This document shows positions 1 to 5,318 of a DNA stretch of 5,318 bases, in pieces. The translations under genes were made by a program, and so were the position numbers. The first letter of the stretch is position 1; every line of letters begins with the position of its first letter. Source of the DNA: Burkholderiales bacterium (lineage in GTDB: Bacteria > Pseudomonadota > Gammaproteobacteria > Burkholderiales > Burkholderiaceae_D); the NCBI GenBank assembly GCA_028868455.1, contig JAGWUK010000263.1, forward strand, positions 1-5,318, in the 5' to 3' direction. The notes under the pieces were generated by a model that saw only the letters and a list, made by a program, of their open reading frames with translations, did not search any database and was not told the DNA's origin.

Positions 1-2
1 TT

Positions 3-1664
3 CAGAGTTTTCTGAACGCGCCGTTTTTCATGCCGGCCAAAGAATTCAGCTTCGATTCTTATCGTTTTATTTTTGATGACCCGGATTTCCGTCAGGCCTT
101 TTCGAATGGCCTGATACTTGCCTCCGGACTGGCCGCCATTGCCGTGCCTTTGGGCGGTTTGCTGGCCTTCCTGATGATACGCACCGATTTGCCGGGGCGT
201 CAATGGATAGAACCTTTGTTGCTGGTGCCCATTTTCGTTTCACCAATGGTGATGGGGTTTGGCTACGTGGTATCGATGGGGCCAGTCGGGTTTTATACGC
301 TGTGGGTGAAGCAACTGACCGGCGTCGAACCGTGGAATATCTATTCCTTTTTCAGCATCGTCCTGATCGCTGGCCTGACTCATGTGCCGCATGTGTATCT
401 GTATTCATCTGCCGCCCTGAAAAGTCTGGGCTCGGATGTGGAAGAAGCAGCGCGCGTCAGCGGTGCCTCGCCATTTCAGGTGGCAATGCATGTGTCGCTG
501 CCGATGATCATGCCGGCGCTGGCGTTTGCTGCCGTACTGGTGTTTTTTCTCGGCTTTGAAGTATTCGGTCTGGTGCTGGTGCTCGGCGATCCGGAAGGGC
601 ATCTGGTTCTGGCAACCTATTTGTACAAGCTGACCAATAAATTGGGCACACCGTCATATCACCTGATGGCTGCGGCCGCAGTCTGTCTGGTGGCCGTCAC
701 AATGCCGCTGGTCATGGTGCAGCGCTGGATGCTGAAGTCAGCCAATAAATATGTCTCGATCAAAGGTAAAGGCGCGCGTCAGAAACCGCTGCCTTTGGGT
801 AAATGGAAATGGCTGGCCTTTGCAGTGCTGGCGGCATGGCTGATCTTCACCATTGTTTTGCCCTTGTCCGGCATCGTCTTGCGTGCCTTTGTTTCCTACT
901 GGGGCGAAGGTGTGCATCTGGCAGACGTGCTGACGCTGCAACACTTCACAGATATTCTGGAACAACCATCGCTGATGCGCGGCATTTTAAATACGGTGCT
1001 GATCGGCGTGATCGGCGGTGCTTTGGCCGTGATTTGCTACGCAGCCATTGCGCTGGCAATGCACCGCAAACCGGATGGCATCACGCGCCTGCTGGATTAC
1101 AGCGTGCTGGTGCCGCGTGCGATTCCTGGTTTGCTGGCGGGCTTGTCATTTCTGTGGGTATTCCTGTTCGTGCCAAGCTGGTTGCAAGGTCTTTTGCAGC
1201 ATGTCGATCATCCGGCTGCCGTCTGGCTGGTGGACAAGCTGATACCGCAACTGCGGGCCCTGCGCTCGACCATTTTTTCCGTATGGATTGCGTATTCGGT
1301 AGTCTGGCTGGCATATGGCTTACGTCTGATTTCTACCGCATTGCTGCAAGTCGGTCCTGAACTGGAAGAAGCAGCCCGTGCCGTCGGCGCCAGCCGTGGT
1401 CAGGTCACGCGTGATGTGACGCTGCCGCTGGTCAAGTTCGGTTTGCTTGGTGCCTGGCTGATGGTGTTTCTGATTTTCGAACGCGAATATTCGACCGGCG
1501 TGTATCTGCTGTCGCCCGGCACCGAAGTCATCGGCGCGCTGATCGTTTCCTTGTGGGCTGGCGGCTCGGTTGATCTGGTTGCCGCCCTGTCATTTATCAA
1601 TATTACTCTGGTCGCCATCGGCCTCGGTCTGGCCCTGCGCTTCGGCGTCAAGCTGAGCCACTGA
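3..1664 (+). CDS. ABC transporter permease, fused two-domain (iron(III)/putrescine-type importer family), 5' partial
   Basis: Inner-membrane channel subunit of a binding-protein-dependent ABC importer. The reading frame is open to the left edge (codons for Q-S-F-L-N-A-P-F-F precede the first Met at 30). That Met has no Shine-Dalgarno sequence, so the true start, and probably the first transmembrane helix, lie outside the window; 553 residues are visible. About 11 hydrophobic segments can be seen, in two homologous halves. Each half carries the cytoplasmic EAA loop that docks on the ATPase: E-E-A-A-R-V-S-G at nt 441-464 and E-E-A-A-R-A-V-G at nt 1365-1388, each followed by a conserved L-P. The two halves on one chain are typical of the FbpB/SfuB class of permeases. 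The ATPase gene follows after 35 bp, so the two are almost certainly co-transcribed. Substrate is not determinable here: iron(III) is the family's best-known cargo, but polyamine, phosphonate or sugar-phosphate relatives share this layout. Family assignment is firm, substrate weak. Confidence 0.93.
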   Translation, partial: QSFLNAPFFMPAKEFSFDSYRFIFDDPDFRQAFSNGLILASGLAAIAVPLGGLLAFLMIRTDLPGRQWIEPLLLVPIFVSPMVMGFGYVVSMGPVGFYTLWVKQLTGVEPWNIYSFFSIVLIAGLTHVPHVYLYSSAALKSLGSDVEEAARVSGASPFQVAMHVSLPMIMPALAFAAVLVFFLGFEVFGLVLVLGDPEGHLVLATYLYKLTNKLGTPSYHLMAAAAVCLVAVTMPLVMVQRWMLKSANKYVSIKGKGARQKPLPLGKWKWLAFAVLAAWLIFTIVLPLSGIVLRAFVSYWGEGVHLADVLTLQHFTDILEQPSLMRGILNTVLIGVIGGALAVICYAAIALAMHRKPDGITRLLDYSVLVPRAIPGLLAGLSFLWVFLFVPSWLQGLLQHVDHPAAVWLVDKLIPQLRALRSTIFSVWIAYSVVWLAYGLRLISTALLQVGPELEEAARAVGASRGQVTRDVTLPLVKFGLLGAWLMVFLIFEREYSTGVYLLSPGTEVIGALIVSLWAGGSVDLVAALSFINITLVAIGLGLALRFGVKLSH

Positions 1665-1688
1665 GCATTGCCGACTATCCCTAATACA

Positions 1689-1694
1689 GTGAGA
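1689..1694 (+). promoter_or_regulatory. weak ribosome binding site of the ABC ATPase gene
   Basis: The purine-rich GTGAGA lies 5 bases before the ATG at 1700 and is the only Shine-Dalgarno-like stretch in the 35-bp gap after the permease stop. It is a poor match to AGGAGG. It supports the ATG at 1700, which is also where homology to ABC ATPases begins, as the start. Translational coupling to the permease is possible but not shown. Confidence 0.35.
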
Positions 1695-1699
1695 ACACT

Positions 1700-2764
1700 A
1701 TGTCTGAATTAAGCGTCAAAGATCTGACCCTGGAATACGGTTCCGGCGCCAGCGCCAATCCGATTCTGAAAGGCGTATCGATGGAATTGCAGCGCGGCGA
1801 AGTGGTCGCCTTGCTCGGCCCTTCCGGCAGTGGCAAGACCACCTTGCTGCGCGCTGTGGCCGGGCTGGAATCGCCCAAAACCGGCACCATCCAGCTCGGC
1901 GAACGCGCCATGTTTGATGGCGCGCGCAATCTGGAAATACCCGCCGAGCACCGCAATCTCGGGCTGGTTTTTCAATCGTATGCGTTGTGGCCGCATAAAA
2001 CGGTTTTTGACAATGTCGCCTATGGGCTGAAACTGCGCAAGATGCCGTCAAGCGACATCGCCGCAAAGGTCAAGTCGGTTTTGGATCAACTTGGTCTGGG
2101 GCATCTGGGCGAACGTTTTCCCCATCAATTGTCAGGCGGACAGCAACAACGTGTCGCGATTGCGCGGGCGCTGGTGTACAACCCGCCGGTAATCCTGCTG
2201 GATGAACCCTTGTCGAATCTGGACGCCAAGTTGCGTGAAGAAGCGCGCGCATTTTTGCGCGAACTGATTATCCGGCTGAATTTGTCGGCCTTGATGGTGA
2301 CGCACGATCAGGGCGAGGCGATGGCAATTTCTGATCGCATCTTGTTGCTCAATAACGGTGTCATCGAACAACAGGGCACGCCGCAAAGCATGTATGAAAC
2401 GCCGCAGACCTTGTTCACCGCAGAGTTCATGGGCAGCAATAACAAATTGCGCGGCAAAATTGTACAGCGTGATGGCGAATTCGCCACCATCGATGTCAAC
2501 GGCAGTTTGTTGAAAGCGAGCCTGCGTGGCAAGTCGGTTGGCGCAGAAGCGACGGCCATCATCCGTCTGGAGAAAGTCCGCATCGTCAGCGAGCAGGTTG
2601 ACAATGCGATCCGCCTGCCACTGACCACCTGCATGTATCTGGGCGATCGCTGGGAATGCCTGTTTGGCCATGCCGAGGATGGCATACGCGCCTATTCGCC
2701 TTTCCGTCTGGATGCCGGAGAATACTGGTTGCAATTGGACGCCGACAAATTATGGTTGTATTGA
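1700..2764 (+). CDS. ABC transporter ATP-binding protein (FbpC/PotA-like, with TOBE-like C-terminus)
   Basis: Cytoplasmic ATPase that powers the importer whose permease lies just upstream. The 354-residue length is normal for the CUT1/iron(III)/polyamine ATPases. All nucleotide-binding elements are present in order: Walker A GPSGSGKT at residues 40-47, Q-loop Gln92 (F-Q-S-Y-A-L-W-P-H), ABC signature LSGGQQQR at 144-151, Walker B VILLDEP at 164-170 with catalytic Glu169, D-loop SNLD at 172-175, and H-loop His202 (V-T-H-D-Q). From about residue 247 (G-S-N-N-K-L-R-G) the protein continues into a beta-rich TOBE-like regulatory region, in which related importers sense substrate or partner proteins. 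It should act as a dimer on the two EAA loops of the permease. No key residue is missing, so it looks functional. The exact substrate family (iron, polyamine, other) cannot be settled from the ATPase alone. The stop codon lies inside a small inverted repeat. Confidence 0.95.
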   Translation: MSELSVKDLTLEYGSGASANPILKGVSMELQRGEVVALLGPSGSGKTTLLRAVAGLESPKTGTIQLGERAMFDGARNLEIPAEHRNLGLVFQSYALWPHKTVFDNVAYGLKLRKMPSSDIAAKVKSVLDQLGLGHLGERFPHQLSGGQQQRVAIARALVYNPPVILLDEPLSNLDAKLREEARAFLRELIIRLNLSALMVTHDQGEAMAISDRILLLNNGVIEQQGTPQSMYETPQTLFTAEFMGSNNKLRGKIVQRDGEFATIDVNGSLLKASLRGKSVGAEATAIIRLEKVRIVSEQVDNAIRLPLTTCMYLGDRWECLFGHAEDGIRAYSPFRLDAGEYWLQLDADKLWLY

Positions 2765-2784
2765 AAGCATCTTTGTTGCTTTCA
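2762..2784 (+). repeat. short inverted repeat overlapping the ATPase stop codon
   Basis: TGAAAGCA (2762-2769) and TGCTTTCA (2777-2784) form a perfect 8-bp stem with a 7-base loop. The left arm begins with the TGA stop codon of the ATPase gene. No T-run follows, so on its own it is not a classical terminator. It may protect the 3' end of the transporter mRNA or work together with the larger hairpin 3 bases downstream. Function is inferred only from position. Confidence 0.45.
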
Positions 2785-2787
2785 CGT

Positions 2788-2831
2788 CCAGGACAAAGCC
2801 AGGAACCTGACATTTCCCGGCTTTGTCCCGG
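2788..2831 (+). terminator. strong stem-loop after the ABC operon, terminator-like
   Basis: GGACAAAGCC (2791-2800) pairs perfectly with GGCTTTGTCC (2819-2828). The stem continues inward, past one A-C mismatch, with GGAA (2802-2805) against TTCC (2814-2817), leaving an 8-base loop. It continues outward, past another A-C mismatch, with CC (2788-2789) against GG (2830-2831). That makes 16 paired positions over 44 bases. The downstream side is only modestly T-rich (CATTTATGT), so termination may be partial or the hairpin may serve as an mRNA-stabilising end. It lies between the ATPase stop and the next gene, the expected place for an operon terminator. Confidence 0.55.
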
Positions 2832-2860
2832 CATTTATGTGAACAATCTTGAAAACCCGG

Positions 2861-2889
2861 TCTACAAAATTTAACCATTGACGGATAAT
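2861..2889 (+). promoter_or_regulatory. candidate sigma70 promoter for the c-di-GMP signalling gene
   Basis: TCTACA (2861-2866, 4 of 6 matches to TTGACA) and GATAAT (2884-2889, 5 of 6 to TATAAT) are separated by an ideal 17 bases. Transcription would begin near 2896 and leave a leader of roughly 20 bases before the ATG at 2918. The site lies just after the hairpin that ends the transporter operon, in the most AT-rich part of the gap. This is a pattern match by eye; a second -35-like hexamer, TTGACG at 2878-2883, has no well-spaced -10 box. Confidence 0.35.
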
Positions 2890-2917
2890 TGCCTGAGTCA
2901 CTTCACGGTTATTGTTC

Positions 2918-5318
2918 ATGTCAAAGTTATTGCATCCAGATATATTTAAACCTTTGCGCACCAACAGCATGGCGAGCCGTGTCGCCCTGACCATGCTGGT
3001 CTATCTTATTGCCGGTCATATCGGGCTGGCGATTCCGTATATCAATCCAAATGTCAGCCTGATCTGGATGCCAACCGGCATTGCGATTGCCAGTTTGCTG
3101 CGCTATGGAAAAATCATGCTGCCAGCGATTTATCTGGCGGCGGCAGGATTAGAATATTCAGCAGGCTTCACGCTGCCGGTTGCCTTGTCGCTGGCATTTG
3201 GCAGCTCTCTTGGGCCGTTTTTCAGCACATGGATATTGCGCCGCCGGCACTTTCGTATGGATTTTTCACGTCGCCGCGACGTCATTGCGTTTTGTCTGGC
3301 AACCGTGTTGGGAATGTGCATTTCCGCTACCGGCGGCACCCTCACACTGTTAGCGGCAGGCCTGTCAACGAAAGTGTTGCCTGTCTGGATCACCTGGTGG
3401 GCAGGCGATACGGTCGGCGCTTTGCTGGCGGGGCCTTTGTTGCTGACTGCCACGCGTCGTACCTTGCCTTTGCTGATCGAGAGGCGTAACGAAATCACCG
3501 GATTTTTATTGATTTGCGCCGCTGTCAACTGGCTGATCTTTCTCTCGCCATACAGCCATTTGCATCTGACTTTTATTAATGTCGGCATCATGATCTGGGC
3601 CGCCATGCGGTTCGGTATTTCGGTTGCTTCGCTGGCGACCTTGTCCGCGTCGCTGTTTGCTGCATGGGCAACCTCGCATGGACATGGTCCGTTTGCCGAA
3701 AACGGCGAAGCCAACTTGCTGATTTTGTGGGCTTACATGTCTACCCTGGTGATGATTACCATGATCATTACTGCCTTGCAGACGGAGAGCATCGATGCGG
3801 CCAACAAGATCAGCGAGGCATATCAGCGTATCAATAAAGTGGCGTCGCGCTTGCCCGGTCTGGTCATGCAATACCGTATCCGGCGCGATCATTCTGCCTG
3901 TATCCCCTACGCCACCGATGCGATATGGCAGATGTTTGAAGTCACGCAGGACGACGTCAGGGAAGATGCCCTGCATTTGTTCCGCCGCATAGATCCGCGC
4001 GATATTGAGGCTGGCACCGCGTCGATACGACTCGCCATGCGCAACCTGTCAGCCTGGCAAAGCGAATTCCGCATGCATAGGCGCGACGGCAGTATGCGCT
4101 GGTTATTCATCGACGGTTTGCCAGAACAAGAGCCGGATGGTTCCATGTTGTGGCATTGTTTTGTCACCGACATCACGGAGCGTAAGCAGGCGGAACAAGA
4201 TTTGCAAATCGCGGCCTGTACATTTGAATCGCAGGAAGGCATGTTTGTCACCGATGCGCACTGGCATATCCTGCGATTGAATCAGGCCTTTACCCGCATC
4301 TCCGGCTACACGTTGGAAGAGCTGGCAGGAAAACGTCCGCCCATTCATAAATCACGCCAGCAAGACCGCGCTTTTTATGAGCACATTGCCAGTTCCATGC
4401 GCGAGAAAAAATACTGGCATGGCGAAATGTGGAATCAACGCAAGAACGGCGAGGTCTATCCGCAGATGATTACGCTGACTGCGATTACGGATAAGCGCGG
4501 CGAAGTCAGCAATTACATAGGTTCGTTCACTGATATCAGTCGCAATAAGGGCTATGAAGCAGAAATCCGCAATCTCGCGTTCTATGACTCGCTGACGCAA
4601 TTGCCGAACCGCCGCCTGCTGATGGATCGCTTGCAGCATCTGATTTCCATCAGCAATCGCAACAGCAGCCACAGCGCCATCCTGTTTATCGATCTCGACA
4701 ATTTCAAGACGCTCAACGACACGCGGGGGCACGATGCCGGCGACTTATTGCTGATAGAAACCGCCAGCCGTTTGCAAACCTGCGTCAGAGAAAGCGATAC
4801 CGTGGCACGACTAGGCGGTGATGAATTTGTCGTGGTGCTGGAAGAATTAAACAGTAATCGGGATGATGCCCTGCGACAGACGGATCGTATCGCCGAAAAA
4901 ATCCGCCAGACACTGAGCGAACCATATCAGTTCGCCGACTTTGAACATCACGGCTCCAGCAGCATTGGCGTTTGCCTGTTCCAGGGCGGTGATGTGACGG
5001 TCAAGGATTTGTTCAAGCGCGCCGACACCGCCATGTATGAGGCCAAGACATCGGGTCGCAATGCTGTGCGTTTTTTTGATCCCGCCATGCAGGCGGTGCT
5101 GGTGGTCAGGATGTTGCTGGAATCGAATCTGCGCGTGGCTTTGTCGAATAACCAGTTCCAGCTTTACTATCAGGTACAGGTCAATTCCGATGGCAAGCTG
5201 ATCGGCGCCGAAGCGCCGCTGCGCTGGGAACACCCGGACCGGGGCTTTATTTCGCCGGCAGAATTTATTCCGCTGGCGGAAGAAACCGGCCTGATTATTC
5301 CTATCGGATTATGGGTAC
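2918..5318 (+). CDS. MASE1-PAS-PAS-GGDEF-EAL cyclic-di-GMP signalling protein, 3' partial
   Basis: Membrane-anchored regulator of cyclic-di-GMP; 800 codons are visible with no stop, and the gene runs off the right edge. Residues 22-287 hold about eight hydrophobic segments of a MASE1 sensor, with the family-typical W-M-P-T-G (50-54), W-W-A-G-D-T-V-G (160-167) and P-L-L-L (173-176). PAS1 spans about 303-428, ending in the usual T-D-I-T-E-R (417-422); PAS2 spans about 429-545. The GGDEF domain starts at D-S-L-T-Q-L-P-N-R-R (557-566). It keeps the metal-binding IDLDNFK (591-597), the active site GGDEF (633-637) and an inhibitory I-site R-E-S-D (624-627) exactly five residues before it, so diguanylate cyclase activity with product inhibition is likely. 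The EAL domain begins near 735, but its signature reads E-A-P (765-767) instead of E-A-L; the remaining catalytic residues lie outside the window. ATG 2918 is the first Met after an in-frame stop at 2894-2896 but has no clear Shine-Dalgarno; TTG 2912 and ATG 2969 are alternatives. The MASE1 and PAS ligands are unknown. Confidence 0.93.
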   Translation, partial: MSKLLHPDIFKPLRTNSMASRVALTMLVYLIAGHIGLAIPYINPNVSLIWMPTGIAIASLLRYGKIMLPAIYLAAAGLEYSAGFTLPVALSLAFGSSLGPFFSTWILRRRHFRMDFSRRRDVIAFCLATVLGMCISATGGTLTLLAAGLSTKVLPVWITWWAGDTVGALLAGPLLLTATRRTLPLLIERRNEITGFLLICAAVNWLIFLSPYSHLHLTFINVGIMIWAAMRFGISVASLATLSASLFAAWATSHGHGPFAENGEANLLILWAYMSTLVMITMIITALQTESIDAANKISEAYQRINKVASRLPGLVMQYRIRRDHSACIPYATDAIWQMFEVTQDDVREDALHLFRRIDPRDIEAGTASIRLAMRNLSAWQSEFRMHRRDGSMRWLFIDGLPEQEPDGSMLWHCFVTDITERKQAEQDLQIAACTFESQEGMFVTDAHWHILRLNQAFTRISGYTLEELAGKRPPIHKSRQQDRAFYEHIASSMREKKYWHGEMWNQRKNGEVYPQMITLTAITDKRGEVSNYIGSFTDISRNKGYEAEIRNLAFYDSLTQLPNRRLLMDRLQHLISISNRNSSHSAILFIDLDNFKTLNDTRGHDAGDLLLIETASRLQTCVRESDTVARLGGDEFVVVLEELNSNRDDALRQTDRIAEKIRQTLSEPYQFADFEHHGSSSIGVCLFQGGDVTVKDLFKRADTAMYEAKTSGRNAVRFFDPAMQAVLVVRMLLESNLRVALSNNQFQLYYQVQVNSDGKLIGAEAPLRWEHPDRGFISPAEFIPLAEETGLIIPIGLWV

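Noticed and set aside
30..32. ATG at 30 as the start of the permease
   Set aside because: The frame is open upstream to the window edge, there is no Shine-Dalgarno sequence before it, and the first transmembrane helix expected for this family would be missing.
203..559. A 118-codon plus-strand frame overlapping the permease
   Set aside because: It is an out-of-frame shadow of the permease; its composition (Cys and Arg rich) is that of a shifted reading, with no start signal or motif.
2132..2734. A 200-codon open frame on the minus strand inside the ATPase gene
   Set aside because: It lies fully opposite a gene with every ABC ATPase motif, shows no recognisable domain, and is expected by chance opposite GC-rich coding DNA.
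2878..2915. TTGACG (2878-2883) with TATTGT (2910-2915) as a promoter
   Set aside because: The spacing of 26 bases is far too long for sigma70, and the -10 would overlap the start region.
3130..3714. A 194-codon open frame on the minus strand opposite the MASE1 region
   Set aside because: The plus strand encodes a clear MASE1 domain in one uninterrupted frame; the antisense product is rich in Arg, Ala, Pro and Asn with no known motif.
5165..5182. Y-Y-Q-V-Q-V in place of the more usual Y-Q-P-I/Q-V at the start of the EAL domain
   Set aside because: The substrate-contacting Gln is kept, and Val at this place is, as far as I recall, common in betaproteobacterial EAL proteins, so I do not count it as unusual.
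4847..5233. A 128-codon minus-strand frame opposite the GGDEF/EAL region
   Set aside because: It is a shadow of the signalling gene, whose GGDEF and EAL residues lie on the plus strand.

Overview
The window reads as a piece of a moderately GC-rich proteobacterial chromosome. The protein styles (a fused iron/putrescine-type ABC permease with its ATPase, and a MASE1-PAS-PAS-GGDEF-EAL signalling protein) fit a betaproteobacterium, perhaps an Oxalobacteraceae/Herminiimonas-like organism. That placement is inference from sequence style; there is no rRNA or marker gene here. All genes lie on the + strand, packing is tight, and I see no sign of mobile DNA, tRNA, CRISPR or phage.

Left part (3-2764): the end of a probable ABC importer operon. 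A two-domain (about 12-helix) inner-membrane permease enters from beyond the left edge. After 35 bp it is followed by a complete ATPase with a C-terminal TOBE-like region. Together they would form the membrane and energy-coupling parts of a CUT1/iron(III)-type importer. No periplasmic binding protein is visible; it may lie upstream. The substrate cannot be read from this window.

Middle (2762-2917): a 153-bp intergenic stretch. It holds two adjacent inverted repeats right after the ATPase stop codon, the second long and strong enough to be a terminator-like hairpin, then a possible sigma70 promoter. This suggests that the downstream gene is transcribed separately.

Right part (2918-5318): a large gene that is open for all 800 visible codons and runs off the right edge. 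It encodes a membrane-anchored cyclic-di-GMP enzyme: MASE1 sensor, two PAS domains, a GGDEF domain with intact active and inhibitory sites, and the first 65 or so residues of an EAL domain. The EAL signature itself reads E-A-P instead of E-A-L. That substitution and the double hairpin are the two points most worth a second look. I did not find evidence for a wholly new system in this window.
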